From: Acidobacteriota bacterium
GTDB taxonomy: Bacteria; Acidobacteriota; Vicinamibacteria; Fen-336
Assembly: GCA_003155335.1 (NCBI GenBank)
Contig: PMCG01000231.1
Location: forward strand, 4,044-12,634
DNA: 8,591 nt
Direction: 5' to 3'
The notes under the pieces were generated by a model. It made no database searches. It saw nothing but the letters and a program-made list of their open reading frames with translations, and was not told the DNA's origin. The position numbers were made by a program, and so were the translations under genes. Within the stretch, counting starts at the first letter, position 1; every line of letters starts with the position of its first letter. Positions 1 to 7,060 of this stretch are shown piece after piece.

Positions 1-803
1 CGGCTCTCGGCAATCGAGCGTCCGGACAAATAGCGCTGCACCTGCGACTGGTCAGTGCCGAAGTAGGAGAGGGCCAGGAACATGCCACCGATCAATCCGG
101 ACCAGAGGTTGTACCGGTTCGTGAGATCGAAGTGAGTGTCGATAGCGTTCAGACGTCCGCCGTCCCCGGCCAGTCGCACGGCCTCAGTGAAGGACACGTC
201 TGACGGCAGCGAGGCGACGAGTGTCGCGAAGGCGACGCCCATCCCGAGCCAGATCACCAGCATCTGCAGCGCCTGGGTGCGGCTCACCGCCCGCGTGCCG
301 CCGGTCGTCGTGTAGATCACGACCAGCGTCCCGATCAGTACAGTCACGTACCGCACGTCCCAGCCGAGGATCACCGAGAGGATCAGGGACGGCGCATAGA
401 TCGTCAGACCGACCGCGAGCCCGCGCTGCAAGAGAAACAGCGACGCTGCCAGGGTGCGCGTCTTGGCGTCGAAGCGCCGCTCCAGGTATTCGTAGGCCGT
501 GTAGACCTTGAGCCGCTGGTAGAGCGGCACGGCGGTGATCGAGAGCACGATCATCGCCAGCGGCAAGCCGAGGTAGAACTGGACAAAGCGCATGCCGTCG
601 GCATACGCCTGCCCGGGCGTTGAGAGAAACGTGATCGCGCTGGCCTGGGTCGCCATGATCGAGAGCGTGATCGTGCCCCAGCGCATCTGCTTGCCCGCGA
701 GCAGATAGCCCTCCACGCTCTTGTGTCGCCCGCCACGCGCGACGCCGTAGAGGACGAAGAAGACCAGCGCGCCGGCCAGGACCGCCCAGTCGAGCGCGCT
801 CAA
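1..803 (-). CDS. Sodium:solute symporter (SSS/SSF family), N-terminal half, truncated by window edge
   Basis: This is an inner-membrane Na+-coupled transporter of the SSS family (PutP/SGLT/ActP type), with unknown substrate. The 267 visible residues are about half of a usual 480-550 aa protein. Hydrophobic segments lie near residues 5-22, 44-62, 73-95, 118-147, 152-167, 180-199 and 234-250. Family-like stretches are TQASAITFLSTPGQAY (52-67), GGTRAVSRTQALQ (168-180) and GTDQSQVQRYLSG (249-261), the last near a known SSF signature. The start is TTG at 803: the frame is closed just upstream by TAG and TGA, no ATG or GTG lies between, and the next Met (residue 40) would remove the first helix. 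There is no Shine-Dalgarno, but TTG sits inside the TTGA that ends the preceding gene, so translation is probably coupled. The family is secure; the transported solute cannot be read from this half. Confidence 0.93.
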   Translation of the reverse strand, partial: MSALDWAVLAGALVFFVLYGVARGGRHKSVEGYLLAGKQMRWGTITLSIMATQASAITFLSTPGQAYADGMRFVQFYLGLPLAMIVLSITAVPLYQRLKVYTAYEYLERRFDAKTRTLAASLFLLQRGLAVGLTIYAPSLILSVILGWDVRYVTVLIGTLVVIYTTTGGTRAVSRTQALQMLVIWLGMGVAFATLVASLPSDVSFTEAVRLAGDGGRLNAIDTHFDLTNRYNLWSGLIGGMFLALSYFGTDQSQVQRYLSGRSIAES

Positions 804-943
804 CGAAAGGCCCGCGTGAAGACGGCGAAGACCGCGATCCAGAAGGCGAGATTCGCGATCACGATCGCGTACAGCAGCGCCCAGCTATGGCCGAAGGGCG
901 GCGCCTCATCGCCGGTCTGCCGCGCCTCGGCCCGCTCATCCAC
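800..943 (-). CDS. 47-aa single-span membrane protein between PIG-L deacetylase and symporter
   Basis: This is a small gene with no recognised family. A GTG start at 943 follows a good GGAGG by five bases and gives 47 residues. Residues 1-18 are hydrophilic and acidic (DERAEARQTGDEAPPFG). Residues about 20-42 form one hydrophobic helix (WALLYAIVIANLAFWIAVFAVF), written here only to mark the span. The tail TRAFR is basic, so by the positive-inside rule the C-terminus is probably cytoplasmic. The start overlaps the deacetylase stop by 8 bp and the stop overlaps the symporter TTG by 4 bp. Small membrane proteins encoded just before SSS transporters are a known theme (YjcH with ActP, YhdT with PanF, DUF4212 and DUF3311 proteins), although those usually have two helices. 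An accessory role for the symporter is therefore inferred, not shown. The frame stays open upstream inside the deacetylase gene, but that stretch has shadow-like composition. Confidence 0.75.
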   Translation of the reverse strand: MDERAEARQTGDEAPPFGHSWALLYAIVIANLAFWIAVFAVFTRAFR

Positions 944-3413
944 GCCGACCTCCGGCCAACAGATTGACGAACAGACGCAGCGCTCCGGGCACGCCGGCAG
1001 GCAACTGCCGGAAGAAGGCCAGGCCCGTGTAGATGTAAGTCCCTTTGCCGTAGCGCGCGACGAGCAAGCCGCCCGTGCGATCCGGCTCGTTCTCGTCGTG
1101 CATCGCCAAGAGCGGCGTGTAGCGGCCGTCCCACGAGCCGGCGAAGTACAGACCGCGCTCCTGAAGCCAGCCGTCGAAATCGCGAGACTCGATGCGGTGC
1201 GGGAAACACAACAGCGGGTGCGTTGCATCGAGCACCCGCACCGCGGCGTCTTCCTCCGTCACGCGGTCCCGCGAGAGCTTGAGCTCGAACGGCCCGAGCT
1301 GCTCCGCGACAAGGCCCCGGTCCGTGTTGTACTGCACCACCAAGGTCCCGCCGGACTCGACGTAGCGCAGCAGCCGCGTCTGCGTCGCGCGCAGCCCGGC
1401 GCGCGTGTTGTAGGCGCGCACGCCCATGACAATGGCCTCGAAGGTCGCAAGGTCGCGCGTGGCGAGTGCCTCGTCGTCCAACAAGGTCACGTTCATGCCG
1501 AGCTGGCGCAGGATGCCGGGGATCTCGTCGCCGGCGCCCATCACGTATCCGACCTGTCGCACCGGCCGCGCCAGATCCACGCGCACCAGGGTCAACCGCG
1601 CGCGCGGCAACAGGGTCCGCTGTGGAATGTGCGAGTGATTGATCACGGCGAGCGATCGCGCCGGTTGCCCGTCGTCGAGCAACACGTCGAGCGTGCCTGT
1701 TCCGGTCGCGGATGGCGGCGTGACGGTGAGCTCGAACACGGCCTCTTCGTCCTGACCTGTGAAGGCGTACTCCACTCGCTCCGGCGCGATGCGCCAGCCC
1801 GCCGGCACGATCAGTCGGAGCGCGCCCTTGACCCCAGCGCCGTGACTGCGCACGCGCAGCTTCAGCACGCGCGGCGAAGAGCTCGAGAACACCAGCGGCG
1901 GCTCTCCCAGGTCGACCGTCGCCGCCGGGACGACCACGGCTGCGCGGTAGACGTCGCCCTCCAGCGCATCGGTGAAGCGATACTCGGCCGGCACGGTATA
2001 GGTCAGCTCCTGCGAGCCTGCGCGCAGAACGAAGCGCGCCCACAGTGGCGCCGGATCGCGCGGGCGGCCGATCAGGCGCGCGTGAGTGACGACATAGGTG
2101 TCGTGCGCCGGAGGTTCGTCCAGCCAGTACGGCTGACTCGGCGCCAGATCGCGCGGCAACGCAGACTCGACCTCCTGCGCGACCGGCACGTTGTTGGCCA
2201 GCGGCGCGTCCAGGACCTTCGGTTCTGCGTGCGACACCTCGACGCGCGCCAGCGTCAAAGGCACGTTCGAACGATTCACCGCTGTGACGCTGATCTTCTG
2301 CGTGCTGCCCGGCGTCACGCGCTCCTCGGGAACGATCGCTTCGAACCACAGCCCAGCCGCGCTGCGAATCGCGGCCAGGATCTCTTCGCGCTTTCCAGCG
2401 AGCAAAGGATCGGCCGGCAGCGCGTCCAGCGCGGCCAGCGCAGCCAAGAGCTGCGGCATCGACGCCTCCGGCTCATCGTCACTCGACACGGCCAGGGCCT
2501 GCGCCAGCAGCGTGTCGACGCGCTCCCCACCGAACACGCGCCGCCACGTAAGATCCACGCCGTCGAAGAGATCCTGCGTGGCCGCTTCGCCAGCGACATG
2601 CTCGAAGTAGTTGACGTTCGGTCCGCGCCGCGCCGATGCTCCGACGCCCTGGCTCTTGTGCATGCTGCGGCTCCGCGCCGCGATTTCCGTGTAAGAGCGG
2701 CCAAGCACCGCGTTGTACGCGCCGAGGTCGACGCTCACGACAGGTGGTGTGCCTGCTGCACGCGCTTCCCCTTGCGGGCGCCAGGTGTTCCAGACCAGGC
2801 GCTTGGGCTGCCAGGCCGCGACGCGGCTCAACTGCTCGGGAAAGCGCGTCGGATCCCCTGCGGCCACGAATGCCTCGTGCGCGAGAATGGCCGACGCGGT
2901 GTGATGACCATGTCCGCCGTCGCCGTTCTCCGGGAAGCGCGTGATGACCACGTCCGGCCGGAAGGAGCGGATCGCCCAGACCACGTCTGCCAGGACCTTT
3001 TCGCGGTCCCACAGGCGCAGCGTCTCGGCCGCTGTCTTTGAGAAGCCGAAGTCGATGGCGCGCGTGAAGAGCTGCTCAGCTCCGTCGATGGCACGAGCCG
3101 CGAGTAGCTCTTCCGTGCGGATCACGCCGAGCGCGTCGCCCTGCTCCGTGCCGATCAGGTTCTGTCCGCCGTCGCCGCGCGTGAGCGAGAGATAGGCCAC
3201 GCCCACCTTGCGCTCGCTGGCGAGGTAGGCCAGAAGCGCCGTGTTCTCGTCGTCAGGGTGCGCGCCCACGTAGAGCGCCCGCCCGACCACGCGCAGCTTC
3301 TCCAAAGCCACGCGCCGCTGCGCGGCGTCTAGCGGCGACGGCGGCTCGGCCGACACGCGCGCAACCCAAGTCAGACAGGCCAACGACAGCAACAGGAGCG
3401 AGTTCTTCTTCAT
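936..3413 (-). CDS. Exported PIG-L family deacetylase with C-terminal NEW3-like and glutamine-amidotransferase-like domains
   Basis: This is a zinc-dependent N-acetyl hydrolase of the PIG-L/LmbE family (MshB relatives) in its long 825-aa exported form. A signal peptide spans residues 1-22 (KKN, hydrophobic core, VSA cleavage). The catalytic domain covers about 45-270. It holds AHPDDE at 51-56 (His52 and Asp55 as zinc ligands, Asp54 as likely base), SLTRGDGGQN at 76-85, and a GHGHHTAS block at 167-174 supplying the third ligand. Residues about 360-590 are beta-rich, with a NEW3-like stretch near 510-570 (VPAGW at 536-540). Residues about 600-822 resemble a ThuA/GATase1-like flavodoxin fold (FEAIVMGVRAYN at 658-669, YVESGGTLVVQYN at 684-696) without an obvious nucleophilic Cys at the elbow. 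ATG at 3413 has AGGA nine bases upstream. The gene heads an overlapping trio with a small membrane protein and a symporter. The substrate is unknown; an acetylated amino sugar or conjugate is possible. Confidence 0.93.
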   Translation of the reverse strand: MKKNSLLLLSLACLTWVARVSAEPPSPLDAAQRRVALEKLRVVGRALYVGAHPDDENTALLAYLASERKVGVAYLSLTRGDGGQNLIGTEQGDALGVIRTEELLAARAIDGAEQLFTRAIDFGFSKTAAETLRLWDREKVLADVVWAIRSFRPDVVITRFPENGDGGHGHHTASAILAHEAFVAAGDPTRFPEQLSRVAAWQPKRLVWNTWRPQGEARAAGTPPVVSVDLGAYNAVLGRSYTEIAARSRSMHKSQGVGASARRGPNVNYFEHVAGEAATQDLFDGVDLTWRRVFGGERVDTLLAQALAVSSDDEPEASMPQLLAALAALDALPADPLLAGKREEILAAIRSAAGLWFEAIVPEERVTPGSTQKISVTAVNRSNVPLTLARVEVSHAEPKVLDAPLANNVPVAQEVESALPRDLAPSQPYWLDEPPAHDTYVVTHARLIGRPRDPAPLWARFVLRAGSQELTYTVPAEYRFTDALEGDVYRAAVVVPAATVDLGEPPLVFSSSSPRVLKLRVRSHGAGVKGALRLIVPAGWRIAPERVEYAFTGQDEEAVFELTVTPPSATGTGTLDVLLDDGQPARSLAVINHSHIPQRTLLPRARLTLVRVDLARPVRQVGYVMGAGDEIPGILRQLGMNVTLLDDEALATRDLATFEAIVMGVRAYNTRAGLRATQTRLLRYVESGGTLVVQYNTDRGLVAEQLGPFELKLSRDRVTEEDAAVRVLDATHPLLCFPHRIESRDFDGWLQERGLYFAGSWDGRYTPLLAMHDENEPDRTGGLLVARYGKGTYIYTGLAFFRQLPAGVPGALRLFVNLLAGGRRG
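949..953 (-). promoter_or_regulatory. Ribosome binding site (GGAGG) of the 47-aa membrane protein
   Basis: The minus strand reads GGAGG, then TCGGC, then GTG. The spacing of five bases is favourable and decides the GTG start at 943. The site lies inside the last codons of the deacetylase gene, as expected for coupled genes. Confidence 0.6.
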
Positions 3414-3447
3414 GCCGATCGATCCTCAGAGCATCATCCCAACACCC

Positions 3448-3476
3448 AATCTATCCGCGCTGGGCAAGGCCGGCAA
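3448..3476 (-). promoter_or_regulatory. Candidate sigma70-type promoter for the deacetylase-symporter trio
   Basis: On the minus strand TTGCCG (3476-3471) is followed after exactly 17 bases by TAGATT (3453-3448). Each hexamer matches four of six consensus bases. The predicted start of transcription, near 3441, would leave a leader of about 28 bases containing the AGGA of the deacetylase. Its place in the only sizeable gap before the trio supports it. The call rests on sequence likeness alone. Confidence 0.4.
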
Positions 3477-3493
3477 GGAGGCATCGAGCGGCA

Positions 3494-3513
3494 CTGGCCG
3501 CATGACGCGGCAG
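3494..3513 (-). other. Weak hairpin downstream of the histidine kinase gene
   Basis: The minus strand reads CTGCCGC, GTCAT, GCGGCCAG, a stem of about seven pairs with one bulged C. It starts about 30 bases after the kinase stop codon. No T-tract follows, so it is not a typical intrinsic terminator. It might mark an mRNA 3' end or be chance in GC-rich DNA. The rest of the 131-bp gap holds only the candidate promoter. Confidence 0.25.
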
Positions 3514-3544
3514 TCGTCTTGTCTGGGGCAGAATCGGCCGCGGC

Positions 3545-5845
3545 CTACGCGAGAGCCCGCCGTAGCGTCTCTGCGAGCTCGCTCCAACGAAATGGCTTCT
3601 CGAGGAACCCGTTCGGAGCCGGCGCGCCGCCACGGACGCCCACGTCCGCCTCGCTGTAGCCGCTCATGAGCACGACACGCACCTCAGGACGAATGCTGCG
3701 CATGGCAGCCAGGGCCTGCGCGCCGCCCATTCTCGGCATGGTCAAGTCCAGCAATACTGCTGTAATCGAGTCTGCGCGTGCGCGGAAGAGCTCGACTCCA
3801 GCTAGGCCATCCGTGGCCTCGAGCACATCGAACCCCAGCTCCTCCAACATCACGTGCGCGCTCTCGCGCGCCGCCGGCTCATCGTCGACCACAAGGATGG
3901 TCCCCGAGCCACGCCAGCTCGGACGCGTCGGAGACTCCTCCACTCTTGCCGCGACCACGGCGGTAGCGGCCGGGAACAGAACGGTGAACGCGCTCCCGCT
4001 GCCTTCGCGGCTCTCCACTTGGATGGCGCCGCCGTGCTTACGCACGATCCCCACTACGGCCGAGAGTCCGAGGCCGCGGCCGGCGAACTTGGTCGTGAAG
4101 AAGGGATCGAACAGGCGCGCCTTGGTCTCCTCGCTCATGCCAACGCCTGTGTCAGCGACGCGCAAGCAGACGTATTCCCCCTCCGGCAGCTCGTCGTGCT
4201 GGTAAGGACTGACCAACATCCGCCGATCGCACTGTCGGATCCCGGTGGAGACGACAATGGCGCCCCGCCCGTCGCGCAATGCCTCTGAGGCATTGATGAC
4301 GAGATTGAGCACGACTTGCGTCAATTGCGCGGGATCGCCTTCGACGAACGGCAGCCCGCTGGCGAGATCGAGCCTCAGGTCCGCCTTGTTGGTGATCGCT
4401 GCCCGGGCCAGATCGACCATCTCGCTCACGAGCGCCGAGAGGTTGACCGCTTCGGTGCTCACGCGTCCGCGGCCAGCATAGGCCAGTAGCTGGCGACACA
4501 GGTTAGCGGCCCGTATGGCCGCATCCTGCACGCGCTGCAGGCGGCTGGCCAGGCGCGAACCCTGCGGCGCCTCGGTCTGCGCGATCTCGGCAAAGCCCAA
4601 CATGCCGCACAACAGGTTGTTGAAATCGTGCGCGATGCCGCCTGCCAAGACTCCCAAGCTCTCGAGCTTCTGGGAGTGAAAGACGCGGGCCTGCAGCTGT
4701 CGTTGCTGCTCAGCCGCCTCGCGTCTCTCGGTGACGTCGCGCGCCACCACCAGCATGCGCTCGCCGCCGTCGATCATCGCGCGGCGCGTGCTCACCTCGA
4801 GCCAGAAGTGCCGTCCCGCGCGATCCCGGGCCAGCCACTCGAACGTCTCCTGCTCCCCCGCTAGCGCCCGGGCCAGTCCTTCTGCCTGAGTGAACGGTGT
4901 CTCACCAGCGCTCAGATTTGCGCCGAGTGAGCCACAGATCTCCTCGCGCGTGCGCCCGAACATCTCACACGTGCGTCGATTGACGTCGAGGATGCGTCCC
5001 GTGGCGAGATCGAACACCGCGATGCCGTCGTTGGCCGAGTCGAATATCGTTCGAAAGCGCTGCTCGCTCGCCCGCAAGGCGACTTCGGTGCGCGTGCGTT
5101 CTGCAATCTCGCGACTCAGAGCGGCCGTGCGCTCGCGCAGCGGGTTGAAGAGCTGGCGGCTGACCACGCCGAACCCCAACAACACGACGCTGAGCGTCTG
5201 GGTCACTGACGTCACTGGAATGGGCACGTTGATCACAGAGCCAAGGACGAAGCCAGCCAATAGCACCGCGACACTCCAGGCCAGGTACGTCTCGCCGGTG
5301 CGTCGACGGGCTTGCCAATAGAGGACCATGGCCCAGACAAAGTACACGCACAGCACGATGGCGATCGCCACGCCCTGCCAGGTGACGTCGACGACCGTTG
5401 TACCGTTCGCCAGCAGACGCGGTCGCGTCAGTAGCTGACGCCTGGAGAACGGAATCAACGCAATCGCCGCGAGGACGATCCCGGACCAGATGGCCGAACT
5501 CGTCCAGCGCCCGCGACGGCCCACATACTCCGCCGCGAACGCCAGCAAGCTGGGCGCCATCAGGATCAGCGAGAGACCGACCAAGTGGCCATACAGCATG
5601 GGGTCCGGCAGCGGTAGCCATGCCGACAAGCGCAGCAGCAACGAGGAAACGAGCCAGAAGATCTCGACCGAGATGAAGACAAGAAACAGGCGACTGAGCC
5701 TCGTCGCTAGGCCAGCGCCCACGACGAGCAGCACCAGCGCCGCCAACACCACAGCGGCGACCAGCAAGGCCGAGACGTCCAACCAGAAGAGTGGCGGCAT
5801 GCTCCCGTGTAGCTGCCAACCAGTGTGGGCTGCCGCCGCGGCCAC
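3545..5845 (-). CDS. Hybrid sensor histidine kinase: seven-helix membrane domain, PAS, kinase core, receiver
   Basis: This is a membrane sensor kinase of 766 aa. Seven hydrophobic segments lie near residues 22-47, 52-72, 85-106, 118-133, 156-177, 187-206 and 210-228, resembling the 7TM N-terminal sensor of some histidine kinases. A short helical linker (235-258) leads to a PAS domain (about 259-375) ending in the typical RDVTERREA. The kinase core has the H-box GGIAHDFNNLL (phospho-acceptor His406), N-box NLVINASEAL (Asn518), G1 DTGVGM (565-570) and G2 GRGLGL (589-594). A receiver (about 648-766) has DDE at 654-656, phospho-acceptor Asp700, Ser728 and Lys750, so it looks active. No output domain or separate DNA-binding regulator lies in the window. 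GTG 5845 is 21 bp after the thioesterase stop and lacks a clear ribosome site. ATG at 5800, just before the first helix, is an alternative start. The signal sensed is unknown. Confidence 0.95.
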   Translation of the reverse strand: MAAAAAHTGWQLHGSMPPLFWLDVSALLVAAVVLAALVLLVVGAGLATRLSRLFLVFISVEIFWLVSSLLLRLSAWLPLPDPMLYGHLVGLSLILMAPSLLAFAAEYVGRRGRWTSSAIWSGIVLAAIALIPFSRRQLLTRPRLLANGTTVVDVTWQGVAIAIVLCVYFVWAMVLYWQARRRTGETYLAWSVAVLLAGFVLGSVINVPIPVTSVTQTLSVVLLGFGVVSRQLFNPLRERTAALSREIAERTRTEVALRASEQRFRTIFDSANDGIAVFDLATGRILDVNRRTCEMFGRTREEICGSLGANLSAGETPFTQAEGLARALAGEQETFEWLARDRAGRHFWLEVSTRRAMIDGGERMLVVARDVTERREAAEQQRQLQARVFHSQKLESLGVLAGGIAHDFNNLLCGMLGFAEIAQTEAPQGSRLASRLQRVQDAAIRAANLCRQLLAYAGRGRVSTEAVNLSALVSEMVDLARAAITNKADLRLDLASGLPFVEGDPAQLTQVVLNLVINASEALRDGRGAIVVSTGIRQCDRRMLVSPYQHDELPEGEYVCLRVADTGVGMSEETKARLFDPFFTTKFAGRGLGLSAVVGIVRKHGGAIQVESREGSGSAFTVLFPAATAVVAARVEESPTRPSWRGSGTILVVDDEPAARESAHVMLEELGFDVLEATDGLAGVELFRARADSITAVLLDLTMPRMGGAQALAAMRSIRPEVRVVLMSGYSEADVGVRGGAPAPNGFLEKPFRWSELAETLRRALA

Positions 5846-5866
5846 GTCAAGGGCCGCGCCCCGGCC

Positions 5867-6247
5867 TCAGGCTTCGCGAATCGCTCTCTTCGCGCCGTGC
5901 TCGTCCACAGCCACCAGCACGACCTCGGCCTCGGTGACGCGCACGCGCTGCTCACTTCCCTGGCAAAAGCGGTCAGCCTCGACCACCACGCGCACCGTGA
6001 TCGACGAGCGCCCGACGCGTATCGTCTCGGCGAAGAAGCTCACGATGTCGCCGACGTAGACAGGCTGGCGGAACTCGACCGCGTTCATCGCGCGCGTCAC
6101 GAAACGCAACTGGGCGGTCCGACGCGCCTCGACGGTCGCAGCGAGATCGACATGCGAGAGGATCGCGCCACCGAAGATGGTGCCCAGCGAATTGGCGTCC
6201 TTCGGCAACAGGATCACCTTGATTGCCGGCTCACGTGTCTCAGCCAT
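5867..6247 (-). CDS. Acyl-CoA thioesterase, YciA-type hotdog fold
   Basis: This cytoplasmic single-hotdog enzyme should hydrolyse acyl-CoA thioesters to free acid and CoA, acting as a multimer. The 126-aa product matches YciA length. The family signature is present: PKDANSLGTIFGGAILSHVD (residues 15-34), whose final Asp34 corresponds to the catalytic acid of YciA proteins. It is followed by FRQPVYVGDIVSFFAE, which matches the FxxPVxVGDxV strand. I chose ATG 6247. A longer reading from GTG 6310 adds 21 residues unlike the family and would run into the palindrome at 6299-6326. No Shine-Dalgarno precedes the ATG, but an extended -10-like TGCTATGCT lies six bases upstream. The sensor kinase begins 21 bp after the stop, so the two may share a transcript; no functional link is evident. 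Preferred acyl chain cannot be predicted. Confidence 0.9.
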   Translation of the reverse strand: MAETREPAIKVILLPKDANSLGTIFGGAILSHVDLAATVEARRTAQLRFVTRAMNAVEFRQPVYVGDIVSFFAETIRVGRSSITVRVVVEADRFCQGSEQRVRVTEAEVVLVAVDEHGAKRAIREA

Positions 6248-6253
6248 GGAACG

Positions 6254-6262
6254 AGCATAGCA
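6254..6262 (-). promoter_or_regulatory. Possible extended -10 element immediately upstream of the thioesterase
   Basis: The minus strand reads TGC then TATGCT, ending six bases before ATG. This resembles an extended -10 (TGn plus TATAAT, four of six). No matching -35 was found at 16-18 bases. Used as a promoter, it would give a leaderless or nearly leaderless mRNA, which would explain the absent Shine-Dalgarno. Evidence is weak. Confidence 0.2.
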
Positions 6263-6298
6263 GCAGTCGAGGTGAATGGTCGTGATCGTGGATCTGCA

Positions 6299-6326
6299 GT
6301 AGGGGCGCACGGCCGTGCGCCTCTAC
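6299..6326. repeat. 28-bp near-perfect palindrome (REP-like or transcript-end hairpin)
   Basis: The 28 bases start with GTAGGGGCGCACGG and continue with CCGTGCGCCTCTAC. The two halves are reverse complements except for one pair (GGGG against CTCT). The inner 16 bases are a perfect inverted repeat with no spacer. It begins seven bases beyond the RNase D stop codon, between two genes of the same strand. In RNA it would fold into a very stable GC hairpin, but no T-tract follows on either strand. It may be a rho-independent-like stop, a processing or stability element, or one copy of a dispersed REP-type family. Only one copy was seen here. Confidence 0.65.
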
Positions 6327-6333
6327 TCGCGCG

Positions 6334-6987
6334 TCAGTGCTCGAAGAGGCCGGCAAAGCCGAGCAGGTCGAGCTCGGCCATGAGCGGAATGGCCTTGAAA
6401 CACTCGCGGGCCAACGTCGAGCGTCCCTCGCGCTTCAGCATCGCCTCCAGCCGGTCCATCAGCGGCAGCAGCAGAGTCACGTCTGCAATGGCGTAGCGTA
6501 CCTGCTCCGGCTTGAGATCGGGGCTGGCCCAATCGGTGCGCTGAGAGGCTTTGTCCAGCTCGATCCCGAGCAGCTCCTGCACGCAGTCCTTCAGGCCATG
6601 GCGATCCGTGTACGTGCGCGCCAGCTTGCTGGCCGTGCGCGTGCAGTAGAGCGGCGCCAGACGCACGCCGAGGTGATGCCTGAGCGTCGCTGTATCGAAA
6701 CGCGCGAAGTGCAGCACCTTGAGTACGCCCGGGTCTTCGAGCAGCCGCACGAGGTGCGGGGCGCGTGGTAGCGGCCGCGCCAAATCCTCGCGCTGGATCT
6801 GCACCATCGTCGCGTGTCCGGCGCGATCGCACAGTTGCACGACGCACAGTCGATCGCGCAACGGATTGAGCCCCAGCGTCTCGGTGTCCACCGCGACTTC
6901 GCCGGCGCGCAGGTACATGGCCAGCTGACTTTCAGTCAGATCGCCATTGACGATCTCGGGCGTCACGTCGGGAGGTGCTTGAGTCAT
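6334..6987 (-). CDS. rnd: Ribonuclease D-type 3'-5' exonuclease (DEDDy), short form without HRDC
   Basis: This DEDDy-family exoribonuclease is predicted to trim RNA 3' ends such as tRNA precursors, using two metal ions. Numbered from ATG 6987 (217 aa), the motifs are: ExoI VDTETLGLNP with Asp34 and Glu36; ExoII HFARFDTATL with Asp98; ExoIII YAIADV with Tyr165 and Asp169. All four acidic residues and the tyrosine are present. The protein ends soon after the exonuclease domain. It lacks the HRDC domains of the roughly 375-aa E. coli enzyme and resembles the compact RNase D of other phyla. ATG 6987 has a GGA seven bases upstream; an in-frame TTG at 6993 would add two residues. The 73-bp gap before it holds no convincing promoter. 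A role in DNA rather than RNA trimming is possible but less likely. Confidence 0.92.
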   Translation of the reverse strand: MTQAPPDVTPEIVNGDLTESQLAMYLRAGEVAVDTETLGLNPLRDRLCVVQLCDRAGHATMVQIQREDLARPLPRAPHLVRLLEDPGVLKVLHFARFDTATLRHHLGVRLAPLYCTRTASKLARTYTDRHGLKDCVQELLGIELDKASQRTDWASPDLKPEQVRYAIADVTLLLPLMDRLEAMLKREGRSTLARECFKAIPLMAELDLLGFAGLFEH

Positions 6988-7060
6988 CGTCAATCCAGGG
7001 GCGCCATGCTATCACGTCGCCGCCTACGAGAGCGGCCTGCGCGGGTGCGGCCACATCAGT

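Noticed and set aside
859..2349. A 496-codon open frame on the minus strand overlapping the deacetylase
   Set aside because: Arg/Ala/Gly-rich product without motifs, in another frame of the deacetylase gene, which has a complete signal peptide, zinc motif and normal family length.
723..3041. A 772-codon open frame on the plus strand
   Set aside because: It lies antisense to the deacetylase, small-protein and symporter genes, whose families and motifs are clear. Its product is rich in Arg, Gln, His and Ala with no recognisable motif, as expected for a shadow in GC-rich DNA.
6248..6310. N-terminal extension of the thioesterase from GTG 6310
   Set aside because: The extra 21 residues do not resemble YciA proteins and would place half of the palindrome inside the coding region.
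5825..6496. Plus-strand open frame of 223 codons across thioesterase, palindrome and RNase D end
   Set aside because: It is antisense to two genes with intact catalytic motifs, and its own product shows none.
6988..7060. Promoter before RNase D (TAGCAT on the minus strand)
   Set aside because: The hexamer matches only four of six -10 bases and no -35-like box lies at 16-18 bases.
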